64,000 nt of DNA from Candidatus Iainarchaeum sp. Its GTDB lineage: Archaea; Iainarchaeota; Iainarchaeia; Iainarchaeales; JAAZKV01. A program made the position numbers and the translations under genes. The stretch is from positions 1-64,000 of the forward strand of contig JAPLVR010000005.1 of the NCBI GenBank assembly GCA_026397015.1. Reading direction: 5' to 3'. A model generated the notes under the pieces. It was not told where the DNA came from and did no database searches. It saw only the letters and a list, made by a program, of their open reading frames with translations. Positions within the stretch are counted from its first letter, which is position 1, and every line of letters starts with the position of its first letter. Of the stretch, positions 51,011-58,697 are shown piece after piece.

Positions 51011-52298
51011 TTTCCCCTTCCTCTTTCTTTTTTTTCTTAAGGTAGAATGTTTCAAAAATGTACAGGCCGAACAGCGCCACCGCCAGAATTATTATTGCTT
51101 GTATTATTAATTCTTGCGGGAACTCCTGTGCCTGTTCTTCGATGCCCTGTTTCAATATTTCCAAAACATTTTTTTTCGCCTTTGCCGCCGCAATTTTTGC
51201 CTCGTCGTATCTTCCGCCGTTGTAATTGCTTACCGCATTTTTCCAGCTGGTTTTGAGCTGTTCAACTTCATCCTTTGCGACCCAGAAGCTTACATTTTCT
51301 TCAAGGAGTATGCTTTCAGCCGCCTTGTCAAGGGTTTGAAAGTTCTGGTTCGCCTTTGTTATGTCCTTGTCGCTGTTGTACATCAATTGCCACGCCTCGT
51401 TCCTTTTGAGCCTTGTCTGCAGCGTGGAATAGTATGTGTCGGCTTTGCTTGTCGAACTGAAAACCCCGTTTACTTGGTCCTTTATCAGGTCGCTTGCGCT
51501 GAACACCGAGTCGAGCACCCTCGCCCTTATCGGCATATCGAGGTTGCTGTTCAATGCGCTTTTTGTCGAGATGTCGATGCTTGTCAGCGGGCTTATCCCT
51601 TCTTTGAGCGAATTTATTTTTGAATTTAAATTTTCGTAATTCTCCTTCAGGCTTTCAACCTCCGTAAAGAATTCCTCGTATTTTTTTTGGTATTCGGAAA
51701 TCTGGTCCGTTGCGGGCTTTTCAAGGAATTCGGATTCAAATGCCATCGATTCCTCAACCCTTTTTGAAAGTTCGTTGCTTTGTTCCGCGACGCTTTCATA
51801 GCTCCCCATCAGCGCATCGGCGGGGCTCATAAGTTTTCTCGCTTCGTTGTCGCTTACTTTTTCAAGTTCGGTTTTCACCATGAGCACTTTTGCGGGCATT
51901 GCCGACAGCTCCTTTGCCGCGTCGTTCAGCTCGCTTTTTGTTGTTGTTGAAAAGCCCCAGCTTGCGCTGTAATTGTTTCTCAAATCAGCCATGCCTATTT
52001 TTACAATTGCTGCCTTTATCAGGTTCCTTGTTTTCACGGCGCCCGATTCGATGCTTCCGTCCGAACTCTTTACAGGGATATATGCATTTGTGCTGTTTTC
52101 AACAGTCGCTATTACAACCCAGTAGTCGGCTCCCGAGTCGATTACCTTCACCGCCTGTGTTGATTCTCCGCTCGAGATTAAATTGTTTGTAACTGAAACA
52201 ATATTGAACGCCTCTTCGAATGAAATCGCATAACAGGCGCCGCCCAGCACGAAAATCATCGTGATTATCAGCGCGATTTGGGCAATTTTCCTTTCCAA
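50994..52298 (-). CDS. exported coiled-coil protein with C-terminal membrane helix
   Basis: A 434-residue protein read from a TTG at 52298 (an ATG lies 13 codons in). A signal-type segment IALIITMIFVLGGACYA is followed by a mixed domain to about residue 105. Long helices then run from about 120 to 385 (KKYEEFFTEVESLKENYENL and similar), forming a coiled coil. One membrane helix at about 392-415 and an acidic EEGENEEEF end follow. Its 3' end overlaps the next gene by 17 bases. It is probably a spacer or scaffold outside the cell; no family is recognised. Confidence 0.6.
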   Translation of the reverse strand: MERKIAQIALIITMIFVLGGACYAISFEEAFNIVSVTNNLISSGESTQAVKVIDSGADYWVVIATVENSTNAYIPVKSSDGSIESGAVKTRNLIKAAIVKIGMADLRNNYSASWGFSTTTKSELNDAAKELSAMPAKVLMVKTELEKVSDNEARKLMSPADALMGSYESVAEQSNELSKRVEESMAFESEFLEKPATDQISEYQKKYEEFFTEVESLKENYENLNSKINSLKEGISPLTSIDISTKSALNSNLDMPIRARVLDSVFSASDLIKDQVNGVFSSTSKADTYYSTLQTRLKRNEAWQLMYNSDKDITKANQNFQTLDKAAESILLEENVSFWVAKDEVEQLKTSWKNAVSNYNGGRYDEAKIAAAKAKKNVLEILKQGIEEQAQEFPQELIIQAIIILAVALFGLYIFETFYLKKKKKEEGENEEEF

Positions 52299-52373
52299 TT
52301 AAACCACGTATAAGAAATGGCTTCCTTATTATTAAAACCTTTCTTAGCTGCTTTCGCAGTCTTTTTTTTGCGG

Positions 52374-54776
52374 CTAAATTGTTATTTTTGTTTTTCCGTA
52401 TGATATTTTTTGTATGTTGTGCATCAGTTTCAGTTCTGCTTCCAGATTCTTCAGGGTTTGCGGCGCAACCGCTTCCTTTGTCGCGTCTTTGAGCGACAGG
52501 TTCGCGTCCTTTTTCGCCTTCCATATTGCTGAATTGAATTCTTCCAATTCTTTTCCAGATATTTTTGATTTGAATTCTTTTGTTTCCGGAAATTTTTGTT
52601 CGTGAATATTTTTTCCGAACAATTCTTTGTAAATGAACTGGTTTATTGCCGGATTTATGGGCGCCATTATTTCAAGCACTATTTTCAAAACCCCGCGAAG
52701 CGTTTTTACCGCAGCGTTTCTTTCCGCTTCGCTGAATTTCACCTTCGCATCATTGTTGTACGCCCTTCTCTTTACCACTTCAACGTAGTGCGAAGCAAAC
52801 TCATTTTTCACAAAATTTGTTATCCTTACAGCCGGGTTGTGGAAGTCGTACTTCGCGTACCTCTCCCTTGAAAATTTCTCGAGTTCGTGCGCCTCTGAGA
52901 GTATCCACTTGTCGATTTCCATGCGCTCCGCGTTTTTTTCCTGCGCGGGCGTAAGCTCAAACATCGAAATGAATTTTGAAACGTTCCACAGCTTTACAAG
53001 AACCGTCCCCGCATTTTCAATTCTCTCAAAAGAGCACCTGAAATCGGTTTTTTCCAGGTTTCCTTCAACCGCCGCCCATAACCTGAAAGGTTCCGCCCCG
53101 AATTTTTCAAGGATGTCGTGCGGGTCTATTCCGTTGCCCCTGCTCTTGCTCATCTTGTACCCTTTTTCATCAACTATATGGTAATTTATCCAAGCGTCCC
53201 TGAAAATTACTTTTCCCGTGAGCAGATAATCTTTCAGCAGGGTGTAGTACAGCCACGTTCTTACAATTTCTTTTCCCTGCGGCCTTAATGTGCACGGCGA
53301 ATTCTTTTCAAAGAATTTCGGCACCCTTTCATAACCCAGTATGTAAAGCGGCGTTATGCTCGAATCGAACCAAGTATCAAACACCCTTTCCTCGCCCCTG
53401 AATTCCGTTCCCCCGCATTTCTTGCACTTCCCGTTATACTTTTCCTTCCAGGGTTGCACGTATTTTCCTTTTTCCGCCAGTGCCGCCTCCCCGCATTTTT
53501 TGCAGTACCACAGCGGAATTTCCGTCGCGTAATACCTTCTCCTCGAAATGGGCCAGTCAATTGCAACCGAATCAATCCAATCCAACAGTATTTGCCTCGA
53601 CTTCGGCGCAAAGAATTTTACTTTCTTTGCAATTTCCTTCATTTTTTCCTTGAATTCAAGTTGTTTCAGATAAAATTCGGGCATCTCAATAAATTCCACG
53701 GCTGTCCCGCTTCTTTCGCTTACCGGCGTCCTGTGTTCGTTTGTGGGCGTAACCTTTTTCAGCAGCCCTTTGCTCCGCAATTCTTCAACCATTTTTTCCC
53801 TTGCTTCCGCAATCTTCATCCCTTTCAAAAATCCTGCGTTCTCGTTCATCGTTCCGTCTTTTCCAATTGTCACAATTCCTTTCAGTTTTTGTTCGATGAA
53901 AAACCTTATGTCCGTTAAATCCCCGTATGAGCACATCATCACGAGCCCCGTTCCTTTTTCCATTTCTGCTGCGGTGTGCGCCTTGCACGGCACCTCTTTG
54001 TTGAAAATCGGCGTGATTAGTGTTTTTCCGTTCAGGTGTTTGTATCTCCTGTCCTTCGGGTGGAATATTACCATCGCGCATGTGCAAATCAGTTCCGGCC
54101 TTGTCGTCGCGATTATTACTTCTCCCTCTTTCCCCGGCACCCCTTTTACCCTGAATACTACTTCGTAGAATTTTCCCGCCCTGTTTTCGTAAACGATTTC
54201 CGAATCAGCGATTGTCGTCTGCAGTTTCGGGTCCCAGTTTGTTGCTTTTTCATCTTCGTATACGAGCCCCTTTTTGTACAAATCAATGAATGTCGCCTGC
54301 GTCACCGCCCTATAGCTCGGCGAATCCGTTTCATAAACTTCGCCTATTTTTTCCCCTTTTTTCCAGCTGTTGAAAGAGATTCCGCATTTGAAGAACGAGT
54401 CCATGCTTTCCATTGATGACTCTTCCAGGAGCTTGTGGCAGTATTCGGTCGCCGCTTCCCTAGAAATTTTTGTGAAATCAACATTGAATTTTTTTTCCGC
54501 CCCTATTTCTATCGGCAGGCCGTTCCTGTCTAACCCAAGCGGGAACAGCACCTCGTGCCCCGTCATCCTCCTGTATCTTGCAAAGAAATCCATCAGTACG
54601 TATCCAGTCACCTGCCCTATGTGCACCGGCGTATTTACATACGGCGGAGGCGTGTCGATGGAATAAACCGGTAATCCGCTGTCTTCCTTGAAGTTGTAGC
54701 AGCCGCTGTTCCTCCACTCCGCGAATATTTTTTCGCCCATTTCTTTCGTGAAATTCTTTTCCTTTATGATTCCCAT
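52374..54776 (-). CDS. valS: valyl-tRNA synthetase
   Basis: An 800-residue class Ia synthetase of archaeal ValRS type. The adenylate motif is PPPYVNTPVHIGQ (residues 43-55) and KMSKS is at residues 541-545 within YKMSKSRGNGIDP. The editing part carries VIIATTRPELICTC. A zinc-binding pair CKKCGE and CKKCGG is visible. The HIGH motif ends in Gln instead of His (HIGQ), an unusual but possibly tolerated change. The length is short compared with bacterial ValRS, whose C-terminal coiled coil is missing here. No ileS-like features interfere. ATG 54776. Confidence 0.92.
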   Translation of the reverse strand: MGIIKEKNFTKEMGEKIFAEWRNSGCYNFKEDSGLPVYSIDTPPPYVNTPVHIGQVTGYVLMDFFARYRRMTGHEVLFPLGLDRNGLPIEIGAEKKFNVDFTKISREAATEYCHKLLEESSMESMDSFFKCGISFNSWKKGEKIGEVYETDSPSYRAVTQATFIDLYKKGLVYEDEKATNWDPKLQTTIADSEIVYENRAGKFYEVVFRVKGVPGKEGEVIIATTRPELICTCAMVIFHPKDRRYKHLNGKTLITPIFNKEVPCKAHTAAEMEKGTGLVMMCSYGDLTDIRFFIEQKLKGIVTIGKDGTMNENAGFLKGMKIAEAREKMVEELRSKGLLKKVTPTNEHRTPVSERSGTAVEFIEMPEFYLKQLEFKEKMKEIAKKVKFFAPKSRQILLDWIDSVAIDWPISRRRYYATEIPLWYCKKCGEAALAEKGKYVQPWKEKYNGKCKKCGGTEFRGEERVFDTWFDSSITPLYILGYERVPKFFEKNSPCTLRPQGKEIVRTWLYYTLLKDYLLTGKVIFRDAWINYHIVDEKGYKMSKSRGNGIDPHDILEKFGAEPFRLWAAVEGNLEKTDFRCSFERIENAGTVLVKLWNVSKFISMFELTPAQEKNAERMEIDKWILSEAHELEKFSRERYAKYDFHNPAVRITNFVKNEFASHYVEVVKRRAYNNDAKVKFSEAERNAAVKTLRGVLKIVLEIMAPINPAINQFIYKELFGKNIHEQKFPETKEFKSKISGKELEEFNSAIWKAKKDANLSLKDATKEAVAPQTLKNLEAELKLMHNIQKISYGKTKITI

Positions 54777-54855
54777 TCTACAACACTACTGCTTTTTCAA
54801 TTAAAAACCTAATCCTCGAAACAAATATAAACTCTGTTTGCGTATTCGGTTGCGG

Positions 54856-55983
54856 ATGAATAAGAGATTGCTTTTGTTGTTGCTTATTGTGTTGGCAGCA
54901 TTCCCTTTCGCATTTGCAAACCCTATTAGCATTACAGACCCTATTTTTCTTGCCTCGGGCTTGATATTAGTAATTTTTGCAATTGATTTTTGCGGGGATT
55001 TTGTTGCTGCATTTTTTGCAAGCAAACTTCTCGGCGAAAAAAGAATTTTCGAAGAAGTTTCTATAAAGCAAATGTTCTCAATGCTGCTTGCAATAGCAAT
55101 TCTTGGGCTAATTGTAGATTTTATCGCAATGATTATTATTAGCTCTTTTAGCATTTGTAATCTTATGGCCCCGCAGCAGTGTCTTTTGCCTTATGAAAAT
55201 GGACTGATCGGGTTTATTTTTTCTTTTGGCATCGCTTTTGTGCTCTTATTTGTAACTGATTTTTGTATAATAAAGACTGCGAAAAAAATAAGTGTAAAAA
55301 AAGCGATTAAGTATTCTGTTATTTTAGCAATTTTAACAAATCCAGTGATTGCCGGGACTATTTTTTCAACCGGTTTTTTTATTATTAGCGCAGTGGTTAT
55401 CGTTGCGTTGTTTGGTTGGGTGTTTGAAAATCAAAAAAAACTGGCGAGTAATGATGAGTCCAGAATTTTTTCTAAGTGGGGCTGGATTATTTTTATTTTA
55501 CTTATTGCAGGAGTGTTTTTGTTTTTTGTCTCGCCTATTCCATCACCTCCTAATGTTGGTTCAGCGAGAGATAATATTGCGAATACTTTGAATGCCACCA
55601 AAAATGGCGGTTCTCAAACAAGCCAAAATTTTGCTCTTGTAAAAGGAGATGCTCTTACAGGTAAAGATTTTAGCAAATGGGGGTTTGACCAGCATTCATT
55701 GGTTTTTGCGACTCGTGGAATTCCTGAAGGTTTGATAGAAGTTGCGACTGCTTTTGGGGATGAAGGATTTTCACAATTTACTTATAAGAGCCCGACAAAA
55801 TTTAATGCAAAAGCGGCCGTTTATTGTGAGGCGACAGGCAACGTTTTGAAAGACGTGATAGAGGATAATAATTTGAATGCCGGTGGAGATATTGTTGGTT
55901 TAGATGGAATTTCGCTTTGTGGAATTGATGAGAATGGGGGTATGTATCAGCCCTGTTGTCTGGTTGTAATTAAGCGCGCCTAA
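54856..55983 (+). CDS. polytopic membrane protein with C-terminal extracellular domain
   Basis: About 375 residues from ATG 54856, preferred over the longer frame from 54838 because a clean signal-like MNKRLLLLLLIVLAAFPFAF results. Five or six helices cover residues about 1-225; two are broken by cytoplasmic KKISVKKAIKYS-type loops. The last ~150 residues are outside, with four cysteines (VYCEATG, SLCGID, QPCCLVVI) that may be disulfide-linked. The membrane part resembles Yip1-like integral proteins, but this is a weak impression. The function is unknown. Confidence 0.6.
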   Translation: MNKRLLLLLLIVLAAFPFAFANPISITDPIFLASGLILVIFAIDFCGDFVAAFFASKLLGEKRIFEEVSIKQMFSMLLAIAILGLIVDFIAMIIISSFSICNLMAPQQCLLPYENGLIGFIFSFGIAFVLLFVTDFCIIKTAKKISVKKAIKYSVILAILTNPVIAGTIFSTGFFIISAVVIVALFGWVFENQKKLASNDESRIFSKWGWIIFILLIAGVFLFFVSPIPSPPNVGSARDNIANTLNATKNGGSQTSQNFALVKGDALTGKDFSKWGFDQHSLVFATRGIPEGLIEVATAFGDEGFSQFTYKSPTKFNAKAAVYCEATGNVLKDVIEDNNLNAGGDIVGLDGISLCGIDENGGMYQPCCLVVIKRA

Positions 55984-56095
55984 AACAAGTTTCCTTTTTC
56001 GCCTTTTCCCCACTGTTTTTAAAGAAAACGCCTTCAACGTATTTATTGGATTTCTATCAGCTCTCATCGGAAAACGTTTTTGCCGAAGGCAATCT

Positions 56096-56186
56096 CTGTC
56101 GCGCAAAGCGAAGGCAGGGCTCTTAACCAGCCTCTAAAAAGGTTTTGCGTAGCAAAATCCATCGAGCATCAGCGAAGATGGATTTT
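56096..56186 (+). repeat. hairpins with GAGCAAAGCGAA-type loops before tRNA-Trp
   Basis: Stem CTGTC/GGCAG (56096-56100 with 56113-56117) carries the loop GCGCAAAGCGAA. A perfect 10-bp stem AAAATCCATC/GATGGATTTT (56154-56163 with 56177-56186) carries GAGCATCAGCGAA. A GGTTTTGC/GCAAAATCC hairpin (56141-56160) competes with the second. Both loops match that of the element before tRNA-Ile. Confidence 0.65.
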
Positions 56187-56209
56187 TTCGCCAGCCTTTC
56201 TAAAAGGCT
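56183..56209 (-). repeat. GGCGAAAA-tailed hairpin repeat, minus orientation
   Basis: On the minus strand AGCCTTTT/AAAGGCT is followed by GGCGAAAAAA. Its arm ends exactly one base before tRNA-Trp begins, the same arrangement as beside tRNA-Leu. Confidence 0.7.
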
Positions 56210-56280
56210 GGGGTTATAGTGTAGCGGTATCACGGTTGGCTCCAGACCAACAAACCGGGGTTCGAGTCCCCGTAACCCCA
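56210..56280 (+). tRNA. tRNA-Trp (anticodon CCA), intronless
   Basis: A 71-base cloverleaf. Acceptor GGGGTTA/TAACCCC, anticodon stem GTTGG/CCAAC around loop CTCCAGA (anticodon CCA), T arm CGGGG-TTCGAGT-CCCCG, discriminator A, CCA not encoded. Many archaeal tRNA-Trp genes contain an intron that also acts as a C/D guide; here none is present. Confidence 0.93.
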
Positions 56281-56296
56281 CTTCAATTTTTTTGTT

Positions 56297-57082
56297 TTAA
56301 GTTATGAGATAATATTGTTCCCTTCTCCTTTCCAGCAGTTCGCCGCCCTCTTTCAAAAATTCGCACACGGCTTTTGTAAATACTTTTGAAGTTTTAATGT
56401 TTTTTGCCAGTTCCTCAAGCTTCTGGTTCGGATTCTTTTTGAACGATTCGAGCGCCTTTTTCATTATTCTGTTCAGCAGCCATCCTTCCATGATGTAGTA
56501 GTTTCCGTCGAAGCTCTTTACCCCCCTCAGTTTTCCTTCCTTTATTTCCCTTTCATTTTCCATGCAGAACTGCCTGACCGTCTCGTCATTTCTCACTACC
56601 AGTATTCCGTCCTTTTCGAGGCTGTATTCCTTCTGGTCCTTTTCAATGCCCGCCCGCTCTTCAATTTCTTTTTTTATTTTTGAAATTTCTTCCGTGTTCC
56701 CTTTCCCTTCTCCCGCACCCTCATCCCTGACCCTGTAGACGCCTTTCTGATAGCTCTCATTTAATTTGAACACAAATATTTTTCCTTCCGCAACCGATTG
56801 CAGTAAAGCTTTTTTTTGTTTTTCGTTCAGCCTTCTCTCGAACTTTCCTTCGACCAGTTCGCCCAGGTTTTTTTCTTTTTTTACCAGCCCGATTACCTGC
56901 TCTTTTTCTTCCGCGAGTCCATCGATTTTTTTCTCTTTTTGTTTTTCCTTTCCCTCGATTTCCTTGTCTATGAGCAAAAAAATCCCTTCGTTATTCGGTA
57001 TCAGCGAGTATTCCTTTCCTTCTTTCAGGAATTCTGTTTCCTCTTCGTTCAGAATGAGTTTCCCGTTTTCCAGCTTTGCCAT
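56297..57082 (-). CDS. unknown charged protein, possibly nucleic-acid related
   Basis: A 261-residue, very Lys/Glu-rich protein. The N-terminal ~40 residues form a small beta unit (MAKLENGKLILNEEETEFLK, then YSLIPNNEGIFLLIDKE). The middle is a charged coiled coil. The C-terminal ~100 residues look like a winged-helix-type domain (DGNYYIMEGWLLNRIMKKAL, then CEFLKEGGELLERRREQYYL). This order is shared by some archaeal transcription-associated proteins, but no family is recognised. It converges with tRNA-Trp. It is likely cytosolic. Confidence 0.55.
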   Translation of the reverse strand: MAKLENGKLILNEEETEFLKEGKEYSLIPNNEGIFLLIDKEIEGKEKQKEKKIDGLAEEKEQVIGLVKKEKNLGELVEGKFERRLNEKQKKALLQSVAEGKIFVFKLNESYQKGVYRVRDEGAGEGKGNTEEISKIKKEIEERAGIEKDQKEYSLEKDGILVVRNDETVRQFCMENEREIKEGKLRGVKSFDGNYYIMEGWLLNRIMKKALESFKKNPNQKLEELAKNIKTSKVFTKAVCEFLKEGGELLERRREQYYLIT

Positions 57083-57124
57083 GTTAAATTAACTAAATTG
57101 AAGAGGTTATTTAAATATCTCTAA

Positions 57125-57307
57125 ACTTTCGTCTTTTGCTGTGGGAACTGCGGCGCGGTTGAAAGCAGCGAACCGGAGATTTGCAGGGGCATACTTGATG
57201 CGATACGCAGGCGGTTTGACGGGGTGTCTGCAGTCAATCCCGAGCCGGCAAATAGAATTGCCGGCGTAAGGGAGGTAGTTTATTTTGGCTGGCGGAATGG
57301 CCGCTGA
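57125..57307 (+). pseudogene. possible gene remnant without start codon
   Basis: A stop-free frame of 60 codons, of higher GC than the spacer around it, reads CCGNCGAVESSEPEICRGIL, then DAIRRRFDGVSAVNPEPANR and a short end. CxxC-type cysteines at the start hint at a zinc-binding end. No ATG, GTG or TTG lies in frame before it, so it may be the end of a lost gene. It could also be chance. Confidence 0.25.
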
Positions 57308-57362
57308 TTGCGGTCGAAACCATTAAATACTTGTTTTGGTCTATTTGTTATTAGCGGTTCTT

Positions 57363-57935
57363 ATGACATTTGACAAGAAAATTGTTTTTGCTTTGGTTGC
57401 TGTTTTGGCTCTTTCTGTTTTTGTTTACGCCACTGTTCAGGCGCCCGCTGCCGGAAGTTCTGTTGAGAAATGGTTTGCGTATTTGAATGCGCGGATTGTT
57501 GAACTTTCCACAAATGGTGGAAGCGTTGTCCCCGTGGATTCTGGGGACAATTCTGCAGTTGTCATTCAAGTAAAATGCACTGGTTGGGATGGCAGCCAGA
57601 AGTTTTGCGGGACGACCAAGGACGTTGGTTTAAAGGAACATAATGTTTGTTTTACCTGCAGTACCGAGTCAAGTTCCAGAAATATTTTAGCTTCGCTGGA
57701 TGGGGTCAAACTGGATTGTAGCTGGGATCCTCTTATCGATGGAATAAAGCCCTTTGATTTTACATCTGCACAGTGCAATGATGCATCAACCACTTTTGGG
57801 AATATGTTGCTTTATATTTCGCTAGTTGGAAATCCGATAATCCATACAGTTGGTGAAGGGGATAGTGAGCAAATAAACGATGTTACTATGTCTATAAAGG
57901 CGGTTCATTATTCCTATTATAATCAAGGCGACTAG
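57363..57935 (+). CDS. secreted protein, unknown function
   Basis: About 190 residues from ATG 57363; a TATA-like ATTAAATACTTG (57323-57334) suits this start better than 57336. Signal peptide MTFDKKIVFALVAVLALSVF with cleavage after VYA. The mature part has six cysteines (VKCTGW, KFCGTT, VCFTC, LDCSW, QCNDA), giving an extracellular disulfide-rich fold, and a helix EKWFAYLNARIVEL at its start. No anchor is seen, so it may be released. No family is recognised. Confidence 0.6.
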   Translation: MTFDKKIVFALVAVLALSVFVYATVQAPAAGSSVEKWFAYLNARIVELSTNGGSVVPVDSGDNSAVVIQVKCTGWDGSQKFCGTTKDVGLKEHNVCFTCSTESSSRNILASLDGVKLDCSWDPLIDGIKPFDFTSAQCNDASTTFGNMLLYISLVGNPIIHTVGEGDSEQINDVTMSIKAVHYSYYNQGD

Positions 57936-57950
57936 AAGAGCGCCCGTAAT

Positions 57951-57973
57951 GAGCCATTTTTGGCTCGTTTTTT
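57951..57973 (+). terminator. hairpin terminator with T-run
   Basis: GAGCCA (57951-57956), TTTT, TGGCTC (57961-57966), then GTTTTTTG. It starts 15 bases after the stop at 57935. Confidence 0.7.
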
Positions 57974-57987
57974 GCCCAATCGCAACC

Positions 57988-58084
57988 TTTATAAACCTTG
58001 AACGCACCAATATATGCGCAAGATAACTTTGATTAATTAAGAAGTTAATTAAGCCCCTTTGTGTGGGTTGGGGGCTTTTTTGGA
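57988..58084 (+). ncRNA. possible short RNA gene with its own promoter and terminator
   Basis: A strong TATA (CTTTATAAACC, 57988-57998) has no gene start at the expected distance. Instead a short AT-rich stretch (with TTAATT/AATTAA hairpin near 58033-58052) runs into a terminator hairpin AAGCCCC (58051-58057) / GGGGCTT (58071-58077) followed by six Ts. The RNA would be about 60 bases. It may also be a leader attenuator of the following surface genes. Confidence 0.4.
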
Positions 58085-58145
58085 TTAACCAAGGGTTGTT
58101 TTTGTTGTTTGAATTGGTTTTTTTATTGTGCGGGAAATGGGTTTT

Positions 58146-58649
58146 ATGGGTAAAAGATTTGCAGCGCTTGCGGTTTTGCTTTTCGCATTAATCCTTGCCG
58201 GCGGGGCGCACGCTTTCATCGTTAAAGTTCCAGGAGAAATCGAAGTCATCGATCAATCCGCAATAAAGATTGAAGTAATAAACGATTCAAGTGAAACGAA
58301 GGATTTGTTGGTTAATTTTTTCGCAGCCGGTTTGGCTTCAAATGAAGTCGAAATAAAGGCGCCTATCGAAGTTCAGGACAATTCAAACGGAATAGTTTAT
58401 GTGAGGGTTTCAAATCCGTCAAATGATTCAAGAAGGGTGAGCGCAAGGCTTGAAGTTCACTTGGGAAACGATGTTGTGAAACGCGACATTATACTGATTT
58501 TCCCTGAAAAAGCGGTTGGTGAAAACGGCACATTCACAGGTTTTTTCGGCCTCTGGGGCGGCGGATTTTTGAACGCAATTGCAACATTGCTTGCAACAAT
58601 TTTTATTATTTTGCTTTTAGTTGCAATCGCGATAAAGGTGGCAGAGTAG
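58146..58649 (+). CDS. secreted membrane-anchored Ig-like protein
   Basis: About 167 residues from ATG 58146 (in-frame ATG 58137 also possible). Signal peptide MGKRFAALAVLLFALILAGG with AHA cleavage, then one Ig-like domain with IDQSAIKIEVINDSSETKDL and SNDSRRVSARLEV, a CARDB-like pattern. A Gly-rich linker and a C-terminal helix (NAIATLLATIFIILLLVAIA) follow. It likely pairs with the larger CARDB-type protein next downstream, with which it is probably co-transcribed (48-base gap). Confidence 0.6.
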   Translation: MGKRFAALAVLLFALILAGGAHAFIVKVPGEIEVIDQSAIKIEVINDSSETKDLLVNFFAAGLASNEVEIKAPIEVQDNSNGIVYVRVSNPSNDSRRVSARLEVHLGNDVVKRDIILIFPEKAVGENGTFTGFFGLWGGGFLNAIATLLATIFIILLLVAIAIKVAE

Positions 58650-58697
58650 TTTTGGTAATAAAAGTTTTTGGTGTTGGAAAATAAAGGGGTTGTTTTT

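Noticed and set aside
53354..54168. Long plus- and minus-strand frames overlapping valS
   Set aside because: They lie wholly inside the synthetase and have no plausible start signals or motifs.
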